DNA of 64,000 nt from assembly GCF_001659705.1 (NCBI RefSeq), contig NZ_CP015971.1, forward strand, positions 1,860,001 to 1,924,000, read 5' to 3'. Origin of the DNA: Arachidicoccus sp. BS20 (GTDB lineage Bacteria; Bacteroidota; Bacteroidia; Chitinophagales; Chitinophagaceae). Below, in pieces: positions 35,454-43,317 of this stretch. The notes under the pieces were generated by a model. The model had not been told where the DNA came from, did not search any database, and saw nothing but the letters and a program-made list of their open reading frames with translations. Position 1 is the stretch's first letter. Every line of letters begins with the position of its first letter. The position numbers were made by a program, and so were the translations under genes.

Positions 35454-37102
35454 ATTTAATTGTAATATTCCCGCTGGTCGAGATGCCCTACGGAACATCC
35501 CGACCGATATATAAAACAGGATTTGCAAATCCCAAAAAGTTCTTTGATAACAATATCGCCGGGATGATATGGAAAGGCGCTAATGACCGCAAGGCAAGGA
35601 AGTATAATTACAGCTACGATGCCGCCAATCGTTTAACTGTCGCCAATTTCGGGCAGTATGTCGGACATGCATTCAGCACTTCCCCGGTCAACTATACGGT
35701 CAATAACCTTGCTTATGACTACAACGGCAACATTACAAAGATGTACCAGTACGGGCTGAAGTCCGACGGCTCTTCTCCGCTTATTGACCAGCTGGCTTAT
35801 ACTTATAGCAGCTACAGTAACAAACTACTGAAGGTTGCCGATGCCGCTGCCGGCACGGCAACGGAAAATCTGGGCGACTTCCAGGACGGAACAAACACGG
35901 GCAATGACTATGCTTATGATGTCAACGGTAACCTTACCCAAGACCTCAATAAAAATATTTCTGCGATTAGTTATAACTACTTAAATTTACCTTCGGTTAT
36001 CAGGGTAAGCGGTAAGGGAAGCATTTACTACACGTATGATGCTGCGGGCAATAAGCTACGCAAAGTCACAATCGACAGCACAGTTTTACCTGCGGTAAAA
36101 ACAACAACGCTATATTTAGGCAGTTCTGTTTACCAGAATGATACCTTACAGTTCTTTGGCACACCGGAAGGCAGGGTGAGGGCAGACGGCAATACTTGGG
36201 TGTATGACTACATGCTGAAAGACCATCTGGGTAATACACGTATGGTAATTACCGATGATTACAATGTGGCGAGTCCGATATTGGAAGCCACTAGTTATTA
36301 TCCATTCGGCGAACAGATGAAGAACATTGACCTTGAAGCATCAGGTTCTTTACACAACAAAAAATGGACTTTCCAGAAGCAGGAATACAATGATGACTTG
36401 GGTGTTGATATTGATGAGTTCAAGTATCGTATGGATGACCCGCAGATTGGAAGGTTCTGGCAGATTGACCCGCTGGCGGATGATTACGAATATAACAGTC
36501 CCTACGCTTTTAGTGAGGATAAAGTTACAAGCCATATAGAGTTGGATGGCTTGGAAGCTACAATGCCAATTCCATTATCTCCAATATTTAATCCGGGTTC
36601 TGCACACGGTGGAAACGGTATGAGTAATTCGGATGCTATTCGAGAATTTGGAAATGACGTTTCAAAAGCAGCAAGCAATCTAATAACCACAACAACTGTT
36701 ATTTTAGCAATCGGCTATGAAAAAATAAAGAATTTAATTGACCCGCCTAAGCCTGCTGATATGAAACCTAAAGTGCTTCATACCGAAGGAGAATCTACTT
36801 CTCAAAAAGATGATAGCAAATCGCAACAAGGTTCAGGAGAAGGACGAGGTAAAAATAATAGGAAACCCGATTCTGAAGCAGAAGGAGATCATAGTGTAAT
36901 TAATGATAGAGGTTCTACAACTTTCCATAAAAATGACAAGAATCCAAAAGGATGGCAAGAAGGAGAACGAATTGACACAAAAGGGAAGCCGCATACTAAT
37001 TCAGATGGTACCGTAGTTCCAACGCCTCATAAACATATTCCAAAACAAAAAGACGTTATTCCTTTAGACCCTAAAAAAGACCCAATGCCGAGGTCTAATT
37101 AA
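35408..37102 (+). CDS. Orphan Rhs cassette with Ntox24-like tip
   Basis: Genuine Rhs homology starts near 35550 (NIAGMIWKGANDRKARKYNY), the longest body segment of any orphan; the first 47 codons are junction sequence in another gene's 3' end. Core end [20 protein letters not shown]. The C-terminus INDRGSTTFHKNDKNPKGWQ ... TPHKH matches Bacterial toxin 24 (Ntox24), a putative RNase. No signal peptide, so it is likely a donor cassette. An Imm53-like gene follows after 10 bp. Confidence 0.78.
   Translation: MHGRVASIFSFLWRLNLIVIFPLVEMPYGTSRPIYKTGFANPKKFFDNNIAGMIWKGANDRKARKYNYSYDAANRLTVANFGQYVGHAFSTSPVNYTVNNLAYDYNGNITKMYQYGLKSDGSSPLIDQLAYTYSSYSNKLLKVADAAAGTATENLGDFQDGTNTGNDYAYDVNGNLTQDLNKNISAISYNYLNLPSVIRVSGKGSIYYTYDAAGNKLRKVTIDSTVLPAVKTTTLYLGSSVYQNDTLQFFGTPEGRVRADGNTWVYDYMLKDHLGNTRMVITDDYNVASPILEATSYYPFGEQMKNIDLEASGSLHNKKWTFQKQEYNDDLGVDIDEFKYRMDDPQIGRFWQIDPLADDYEYNSPYAFSEDKVTSHIELDGLEATMPIPLSPIFNPGSAHGGNGMSNSDAIREFGNDVSKAASNLITTTTVILAIGYEKIKNLIDPPKPADMKPKVLHTEGESTSQKDDSKSQQGSGEGRGKNNRKPDSEAEGDHSVINDRGSTTFHKNDKNPKGWQEGERIDTKGKPHTNSDGTVVPTPHKHIPKQKDVIPLDPKKDPMPRSN
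35476..35505. repeat. REP-like palindrome at cassette junction
   Basis: GGTCGAGATG and CATCCCGACC form 10-bp arms with one mismatch around CCCTACGGAA. It lies between an immunity gene and the next Rhs body fragment. Confidence 0.4.
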
Positions 37103-37112
37103 AATAAGAAAT

Positions 37113-37391
37113 ATGAATAGTTTAGTAATTATACAGAATTGGTTCCAATCAAATTGTAATGGAGATTGGGAACACGATTTTGGAATAAAGATAGAAACAC
37201 TTGATAATCCTGGATGGTGTGTGACTATTGATTTAGAAGACACGCCATTAGAAAATTTATCGGTTAATGAAAGTAAGTCTCTCTCGGAAAATGATTGGTA
37301 TTATATTTATACAAAGGAAAGGCAATTAATTGCTACTGGCGATATTAATAAGATAATTTTTTTATTAGACAAAATAGGAAATATATTATAA
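37113..37391 (+). CDS. Imm53-family immunity protein
   Basis: This 92-aa protein with NWFQSNCNGDWEHDFGIKIE and LDNPGWCVTIDLEDTPLE matches immunity protein 53 closely. It starts 10 bp after the Ntox24 tip and is its cognate antidote by position. Confidence 0.85.
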   Translation: MNSLVIIQNWFQSNCNGDWEHDFGIKIETLDNPGWCVTIDLEDTPLENLSVNESKSLSENDWYYIYTKERQLIATGDINKIIFLLDKIGNIL

Positions 37392-37418
37392 TCTTCTCGC
37401 CGTTTGTGTTGGGTAGTG

Positions 37419-37591
37419 TATCAAATATGTTGATATCCTTTAGAATAGTTAATGTGATTAAGTCGCAGATGAATAGAAAAATGAAAAATAGGAATGTAAT
37501 ATGTAAGCGCAATTATGGCAACATCATTTTTTAGGCTATAAAAGCCGTTTACCGAAAGGAATTGATTGTAAGTGTTTCAGATATGTTGATG
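37419..37591 (+). repeat. Diverged cassette-border unit, motifs 156 bp apart
   Basis: TATCAAATATGTTGATA (37419-37435) and TTTCAGATATGTTGATG (37575-37591) keep the layout of the other border units, although the sequence between them is unrelated or strongly diverged. Conservation of spacing and motif without conservation of the interior argues that the motifs matter. Confidence 0.55.
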
Positions 37592-37837
37592 ATTGAAAAA
37601 TCATAATGTATTTCTTCGATAACGTATAACTACTTAAATTTACCCTCGGTTATCAGGGTAAGCGGTAAAGGAAGTATTTATTATACGTACGATGCGATTG
37701 GCAATAAGCTACGCAAAGTCACGATTGACAGTACGGTACTTCCGGCGAGGAAAACGGTTACTTTATACTTAGGCAGCAGCGTTTACCAGAATGATACCTT
37801 ACAGTTCTTTGGCACACCGGAAGGCAGAGCGCGACCG

Positions 37838-37868
37838 GTCTCCCCCCCTTCGGAGGGGTCGGGGGAGG
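37838..37868. repeat. GC-rich REP-like palindrome inside orphan rhs
   Basis: A C-run, CTTCGG and G-run hairpin inserted in frame between GRAR and GWVYDYM, the same place as the hairpin at 5779-5801. Confidence 0.5.
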
Positions 37869-37876
37869 CTGGCTGG

Positions 37877-39013
37877 GTGTATGACTATATGCTGAAAGAC
37901 CATTTAGGTAATACACGTATGGTCGTTACAGATGATTACAATGTGGCAAGTCCCATACTGGAAGCAAATAGTTATTACCCATTCGGATTAGAGCAAAAAG
38001 AGATAGGATTAATAACTTCAACATCAAATTATCCGAATAATAAAAAGAAATTTGTTGGACAGCTTTTAGATGACGATTTAGGATTAAACTGGTATCAGTT
38101 TAAATACCGCAATCATGATCCGCAAATTGGGCGCTTCGTAGAAATTGACCCGGTTGCTTCAGATTATCCTTATAATAGTCCGTTTGCATATGCGGAAAAT
38201 AGACCTATAGATGGAATTGATTTAGAGGGAAAAGAGTTTTGGCGAGCTGTTGGCGATTTTATAAGTGGAAATTATGGATTAGCCTCTGCAGAATTCTCCG
38301 AATGGAAAAATAGTTATCCGGAAGCAATAAATGCAGGAATAAGATTATCTTCAGGAACATCCGGTAAATCGGCAACAGACCATATGCCCGATGGCATATC
38401 GAAAAATGTAGTTAAGATATCTGCTACTATTCAAGATGCTGTTTCTGCATCTAAACCTTTGGTTGACCAATTAGAAACCTACAATGCCATAGCTTCATTA
38501 ACTCCGGTGGGTGAAGGTGAAGAATTATCTACTGTTTTGATGGAAAGTAAAGATATTATTTCTGGAATGTCGGATATGACTTTAGAAATGAAATCTTCCG
38601 TAGCTAATTTATCATTAAAAAATGTTTTTGGTATAACTGAAGATGGAGGAAATTTTGTTTATCGTTCATTAACAAGTGCAAATAGTGAATCATTAAGTGT
38701 TGGTAAAGGAATTTTTGCAAAAGCACCAGGCGGTTCTTGGACATTGGAACAACATCTAATTCAAGGTTCAAGCCCTAAATCATTTCTGTATGATCCTTGG
38801 ATAGCCACATCAACTGATATAAATGTTGCAAGGTCATTCTCTAGTGGAAATGGGCTAATCAGGATTGATTTATCAAAAATTCCAGCAAATGCAATACAAC
38901 AAGGGTGGATGAATTTACCTAGAACATCTGCGGGTTATCATTATTCTATTTGGCAACAAGAAGTTTCAATTTTTGGATATATTCCACAAGATGCAATTAA
39001 AACTGTGAAATAA
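37877..39013 (+). CDS. Orphan Rhs cassette with R-S-E ADP-ribosyltransferase-like tip
   Basis: Rhs homology begins near 37610; the first usable start is GTG 37877. Core end PQIGRFVEIDPVASDYPYNS. The C-terminal 120 residues show NFVYRSLTSANSES (Arg), YDPWIATSTDINVARSF (STS-like) and WQQEVSIFGYIPQDAI (Glu): the Arg, Ser-Thr-Ser, Glu order of R-S-E ADP-ribosyltransferases. It is not related in sequence to the ART-like tip of the mobile unit. The next gene starts 1 bp after its stop and encodes a NADAR-type protein that could remove the modification. Confidence 0.75.
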   Translation: MYDYMLKDHLGNTRMVVTDDYNVASPILEANSYYPFGLEQKEIGLITSTSNYPNNKKKFVGQLLDDDLGLNWYQFKYRNHDPQIGRFVEIDPVASDYPYNSPFAYAENRPIDGIDLEGKEFWRAVGDFISGNYGLASAEFSEWKNSYPEAINAGIRLSSGTSGKSATDHMPDGISKNVVKISATIQDAVSASKPLVDQLETYNAIASLTPVGEGEELSTVLMESKDIISGMSDMTLEMKSSVANLSLKNVFGITEDGGNFVYRSLTSANSESLSVGKGIFAKAPGGSWTLEQHLIQGSSPKSFLYDPWIATSTDINVARSFSSGNGLIRIDLSKIPANAIQQGWMNLPRTSAGYHYSIWQQEVSIFGYIPQDAIKTVK

Positions 39014-39014
39014 A

Positions 39015-39644
39015 ATGAGAGAAATAAGATTTTACAAAGTGGACGAACCTTATGGTTATTTTTCAAATTTTTCCCCTTTCCCTATTTTTATAGACGATGA
39101 AAGATGGAATACTGTTGAGCATTATTTTCAAGCCAGTAAATTTAATGATAGAGAGATTAAAAAAAAGATTCAATTAATAGTGTCGCCAATGGAAGCAGCA
39201 ATCGAAGGAAGAAATAAAAAGAATATTCTTCGAGAAGATTGGGAGCTGATAAAGGACGACATTATGTATAAGGCTTTAAAATGTAAATTTTTACAACATC
39301 CTAATTTAATGCATAAATTATTTTCAACTCAAGATTGTTTAATTATTGAGCACACACGGAATGATAATTATTGGGGAGATGGCGGTGATGGTATGGGAAA
39401 AAATAAACTGGGAATTGCATTAATGAAAGTTAGGGATGAACTATTGAAACTCGTAAATGATAAATTAGCCGTTTTGCCACCATGGATTGCTTTTCCAACA
39501 ATAAGTCAATATGATTTGTTTTGGAGAATGGGACTAGGTGAAGAATATCTGACACAATGGTCAAAATACTTTTTGGCTGCCAATAAAGGTGAATACAGAA
39601 AGAAATATCCAGAAACTAAAGAATGGGAAGGAATTTACGATTAG
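39015..39644 (+). CDS. NADAR/YbiA-like protein, putative de-ADP-ribosylating immunity factor
   Basis: This 209-aa protein has a NADAR domain at residues 3-140: IRFYKVDEPYGYFSNFSPFP, NTVEHYFQASKF, and NDNYWGDGGDGMGKNKLG. Some NADAR proteins are reported to remove ADP-ribose from nucleic-acid guanine bases. A C-terminal extension (PPWIAFPTISQYDLFWRMGL...) is outside the core family. Position one base behind an ART-like toxin tip makes it the likely immunity gene, which would be an enzymatic reversal type of immunity; this is inference. Confidence 0.8.
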   Translation: MREIRFYKVDEPYGYFSNFSPFPIFIDDERWNTVEHYFQASKFNDREIKKKIQLIVSPMEAAIEGRNKKNILREDWELIKDDIMYKALKCKFLQHPNLMHKLFSTQDCLIIEHTRNDNYWGDGGDGMGKNKLGIALMKVRDELLKLVNDKLAVLPPWIAFPTISQYDLFWRMGLGEEYLTQWSKYFLAANKGEYRKKYPETKEWEGIYD

Positions 39645-39891
39645 CATTTGTCTTACAACCTCTATGAACTTTAGCAGCGAGTTGGCAGGGTAAGGACTTG
39701 TCTACGCTTATCTGAACAATATCTACCCCTGACGCAAGATAGAAAAAGCCCTTCAGGAGAACATTCATTTTATGTTGGCTTTTGGGCAACAGCACGCCCG
39801 ACTTCCACACCATTAATTAGTCCTAAAAATTTTGTGTTTAATAATGTCCTATGCATATAATAGTTGAATATTATTTGTTTGGTGGTTTGTT
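39645..39891. other. Unassigned stretch between Rhs locus and IS remnant
   Basis: A 65-codon minus-strand frame (39616-39813) may be a fragment of a broken gene, but I cannot assign it. No promoter or hairpin stands out. This stretch closes the Rhs locus. Confidence 0.3.
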
Positions 39892-40155
39892 ATTCATCAA
39901 CAAATAGGACAACTTCGGATTAAAGAAGAAAAAATAGAAGCCAATATTAAAAACAATCCCCGCAATAAAACAATAAATGACGAGTATGTATATTTTGATA
40001 AACTATTGTATAAAAGGCGAACGAAAATTGAACACGCCAATGCGTGGATGGATGCTTTCAAAGCGTTGCTTATTCGATTTGAAACAAAAATCTGTACTTG
40101 GATGGCTTTGCAATGGCTCGCTTTTATTGTTATTGTAAGCTTCCCTTATTTTAGT
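39892..40155 (+). pseudogene. C-terminal remnant of an IS5-type transposase
   Basis: An 88-codon frame without a start encodes YKRRTKIEHANAWMDAFKAL, IRFETKICTW and MALQWLAFIVIV, the typical C-terminal end of IS5-family DDE transposases (R..iE...aW.D.fk.l..R.E). No terminal inverted repeats or N-terminal part were found, so it is a relic at the edge of the Rhs locus. Confidence 0.65.
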
Positions 40156-40229
40156 GCCAGCGTTAATTAGAGTTTTCAAATGTAGCTGCTTTTTTCATTT
40201 GATACATCAAAAAAGTAAAACCGCCGGCT

Positions 40230-40916
40230 TTAAATCAGCTTTGCAATATAATACGCCGCAAATGCAGCAATCACTCCAATTAATACCGTCTTCAACGCGC
40301 CTTTGAATGGCGACTGTCCGGTAAATTTTGTTTTTACGTAACCAAACAAAAACAGAAAAAGCAATGTGATAATCACAGACCATTTCAAGCCTGCTAAAGG
40401 CGTATCTGTAAAAAAATATGAGATTAACGGAACGATGCCGCCAATTAAGTACGACAGTCCTATTGTAAGCGCACTCTTTGTTGCACGACGCTCATCCGGC
40501 TTCTCCATACCAAGCTCGAAGCGCATCATAAAATCGACCCAAAGTTTTTTATCTTTACATAATTCCTCCGCAATTTCATCCTGCAATTTTCTGCTAATGC
40601 CATATTCTGCAAATACTTCCTTGACCTCTTCTTTTTCTGTCTCGGGTACTTTTTCTACTTCATCATATTCTCTCTGAAGCTCGGTGGCGTAGTGTTCCTG
40701 CTCCGTTTTTCCCGCAAGAAATCCGCCAAGCCCCATAGAAATTGAACCCGCGACAAGCTCCGCAATCCCGGCAGTAATTACGATACTGTTGTGTGCTCCG
40801 GCGCCGCTCAAACCCGCAGCCAGTGCAAAAGGAACAGTCAATCCATCGGACATTCCGATGATAATATCGCTAATAAACTGAGAAGAAGTAAAATGCTTTT
40901 CTGAATGTGCAGCCAT
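40230..40916 (-). CDS. VIT1/CCC1-family iron/manganese transporter
   Basis: This 228-aa membrane protein begins with the family signature SDIIIGMSDGLTVPFALAAG and GSISMGLGGFLAGKTEQEHY. A charged cytoplasmic loop (residues 75-135, EREYDEVEKVPETEKEE-like and FELGMEKPDERRA) corresponds to the metal-binding domain, followed by three C-terminal membrane helices. It would move Fe2+ or Mn2+ out of the cytosol. It stands alone and is divergent from the next gene. Confidence 0.88.
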   Translation of the reverse strand: MAAHSEKHFTSSQFISDIIIGMSDGLTVPFALAAGLSGAGAHNSIVITAGIAELVAGSISMGLGGFLAGKTEQEHYATELQREYDEVEKVPETEKEEVKEVFAEYGISRKLQDEIAEELCKDKKLWVDFMMRFELGMEKPDERRATKSALTIGLSYLIGGIVPLISYFFTDTPLAGLKWSVIITLLFLFLFGYVKTKFTGQSPFKGALKTVLIGVIAAFAAYYIAKLI

Positions 40917-41045
40917 AATAAGTTATTGTTATTACGTAAAAATATGACAATAACCACAAAGCAAATCATGGATTATTTTTAACATCACAAAATTGTTTAT
41001 ACTGCAATAATTCAGCTAATTTGTTTGGCTGTTTAACTTGATATT

Positions 41046-41801
41046 TTGAAAAATTTATTCTGTATCTTTTTTGTTTCTTCTTTTGTTATTCACATTCACG
41101 CACAAACTATCCGTGGACACGTGTACGGCAGCGCCAATAAAGAGCATCCGTTGAAAAATGTAAAACTTGTAACATCGTCCGGCAATACTGCTTACACCAA
41201 TGCAGACGGCGCATACACAATTAACATGAATAAAGAAAATGATACATTATTTGTGTTTCATGAAGACAAAGAAATGATACGCTTTCCTGTAAATTATGTT
41301 ACCGCAACCGATAAGTTTGACATTTATCTTGACAATCCGAATTTTGCCGATTCATCTGTTGCACATGAATTGCCTGAAGTAAAACTTCATGCAAGAAATT
41401 ATCACGAAGATTCTTTACAAACAAGAGAAAAATACAATGATATTTTCACGTATGAAAAGCCGAAATTCCGTTATGGAAAGGAATGGATTTTAACGCCTTT
41501 GGGCGGTGCAGTAAATATTGACGCGCTGATTCGGCTTGCACAAATTAACCGAACCAAGCAAAAGTGGCGCAATAAACAATTTGCATTGCAAAGCGAAGAA
41601 GAATTGTATGTAAACAGCCGTTTCACACGAAGCCTTGTGGGCAGTATTACGCATTTGGACGATGATAAAGAACTGGCTGTTTTTATGAATTATGCAAAGC
41701 CGACAGCTATGCAATTACGCATAATGAACGATTTGGCGCTCAACCAATTTATCGTTGACCAATTCAAAGAATACACAAAGTGCAAAGTATCAAGAAATTA
41801 A
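41046..41801 (+). CDS. Exported protein with CarboxypepD_reg-like domain
   Basis: This 251-aa protein starts with TTG (41046): MKNLFCIFFVSSFVIHIHAQ is a clear signal peptide. Residues 22-90 (TIRGHVYGSANKEHPLKNVK, then TNADGAYTINM) form a carboxypeptidase-regulatory-like beta-sandwich common in Bacteroidota surface proteins. The remainder is unrecognised. Probably periplasmic or outer-membrane anchored. The function is not known. Confidence 0.7.
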   Translation: MKNLFCIFFVSSFVIHIHAQTIRGHVYGSANKEHPLKNVKLVTSSGNTAYTNADGAYTINMNKENDTLFVFHEDKEMIRFPVNYVTATDKFDIYLDNPNFADSSVAHELPEVKLHARNYHEDSLQTREKYNDIFTYEKPKFRYGKEWILTPLGGAVNIDALIRLAQINRTKQKWRNKQFALQSEEELYVNSRFTRSLVGSITHLDDDKELAVFMNYAKPTAMQLRIMNDLALNQFIVDQFKEYTKCKVSRN

Positions 41802-41855
41802 TTTTTCATATTTGACCATTTGTTTTGCAAACTCAATGACTTCCACACTTTTCCC

Positions 41856-41863
41856 TACCTTTG
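41856..41863 (+). promoter_or_regulatory. Bacteroidota -7 element TACCTTTG
   Basis: TACCTTTG lies 20 bp before ATG 41883, which favours that start for the radical SAM gene over ATG 41820. A matching -33 box at the right distance is not obvious. Confidence 0.45.
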
Positions 41864-41882
41864 CACACTATTCAAAACAGTT

Positions 41883-43184
41883 ATGTCATTACCGCAGTCT
41901 CCATACATTTTATATTCCGACGGCAACGGAAACATCTTTGAAGACACATCATTGTATGTTGTCGGTCGTGCAGGCTGGGATGCATTTCCCGTTCCCGACG
42001 AAGATTGGATTGAACTGCCCGACGGTGGGAACCTCTATGAATTACCCGGGCGACGGGGCATTGGCATTGATGTAAAAACAGGCGAAATGCGTCTATGTGA
42101 TAAAGGCTGGGCGGTTGCGGCTTTCATTCCGCCGGCGCATACAGGTTTGTATCTCGCGGCTTATGAAACTACCCAAGATGATGCGCCAACTTTGCCTTTG
42201 TTTTGTTATACGGCAGCAGGTTGGTATGACAATAAATTTTATGTTCCTGCCGTAAGAATTGAAGACGATATACGACAAGAATGTGCAGGATATGATGATA
42301 CAAAAGTTGCAACAGGCGCGGTTGAATTATTAAAAAATTATCCGCACAACCGGTTGGTAAAACACCTGATGGATAATTGCTGCAACACATATCATTGCCC
42401 GGCGGCGCGCAATTTTGCATTGGGACGTTGGGAATGCCCCGTGCCGGCTTCGCCTGCGTGCAATGCTAATTGCATTGGCTGTATCTCTTTCCAGCCGGAA
42501 GAAGAAACCATTGTTTCTACACAAGACAGATTAACGTTCAAACCATTGCCGGAAGAGATTGTAGAATTTACCGTTCCGCATTTGTTGAACGCGCCCTATC
42601 CTATCGTGAGTTTCGGGCAAGGCTGCGAAGGCGAACCTTTGCTGATGTGGGAAACCATCAGAAATTCTATTTTCGAAATCCGCAGGCATACGCAAAACGG
42701 AAGTATTAATATTAATACCAACGGCTCTAAGCCGGATGCCGTGAAAGCCTTGTGTGAAGCGGGTTTGAACAGCATTCGCGTAAGCTTAAATTCTGCACAA
42801 AAACATATTTATACAAAATATTACCGCCCGAACAATTACGAGTTTGAAGACATTGTCGAAAGCCTCAAAGTAGTACGCAGTTTCGGCGGTTGGGCAAGCA
42901 TCAACTATTTTGTTTTTCCCGGCATGACAGATACGGAAGCGGAATACGAAGCATTACGCAAGCTCATCAAAGAATCGGATTTAACCATGATTCAATGGCG
43001 CAATTTCAACATTGACCCCGATTGGTATCTCGGGCATATCGGCATTACCGAAACTTCGGAGATTATGGGCATTAAACAAATGATGGATTTGATTCACGAA
43101 GAATTTCCGCTGGTAAAATTTGGTTATTACAATCCACCGATTGAACGTATTAGAGGCGAATACGAGAGTGATTTTGCGCATTAA
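41883..43184 (+). CDS. Radical SAM protein
   Basis: This 433-aa protein (from MSLPQSPYILYSDGNGN) has a canonical CxxxCxxC cluster motif in SPACNANCIGC (about residue 190), followed by GQGCEGEPLL (a glycine-rich SAM-binding strand) and NTNGSKPDAVKALCEAGLNS. The N-terminal 180 residues form an unusual extra domain with several Cys/His (NCCNTYHCPAARNFALGRWE) that may bind another cluster. Substrate unknown. Confidence 0.85.
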   Translation: MSLPQSPYILYSDGNGNIFEDTSLYVVGRAGWDAFPVPDEDWIELPDGGNLYELPGRRGIGIDVKTGEMRLCDKGWAVAAFIPPAHTGLYLAAYETTQDDAPTLPLFCYTAAGWYDNKFYVPAVRIEDDIRQECAGYDDTKVATGAVELLKNYPHNRLVKHLMDNCCNTYHCPAARNFALGRWECPVPASPACNANCIGCISFQPEEETIVSTQDRLTFKPLPEEIVEFTVPHLLNAPYPIVSFGQGCEGEPLLMWETIRNSIFEIRRHTQNGSININTNGSKPDAVKALCEAGLNSIRVSLNSAQKHIYTKYYRPNNYEFEDIVESLKVVRSFGGWASINYFVFPGMTDTEAEYEALRKLIKESDLTMIQWRNFNIDPDWYLGHIGITETSEIMGIKQMMDLIHEEFPLVKFGYYNPPIERIRGEYESDFAH

Positions 43185-43317
43185 TTTATTACTGTAATCT
43201 GCAATTTCAAACATTGAGCGGTGTATTTGCAATGCACTTTTTATGTATTAAAAATCCTCAGGCAGTCGTTTCTCTCCTTGCCGGAAATTTAATATATTGC
43301 ATTCATAATACTCTTGA

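Noticed and set aside
29080-37591. CRISPR array, because of repeated 17-bp motifs
   Set aside because: The spacings are irregular at the locus level (155 bp and several kb), there are no uniform spacers and no cas genes.
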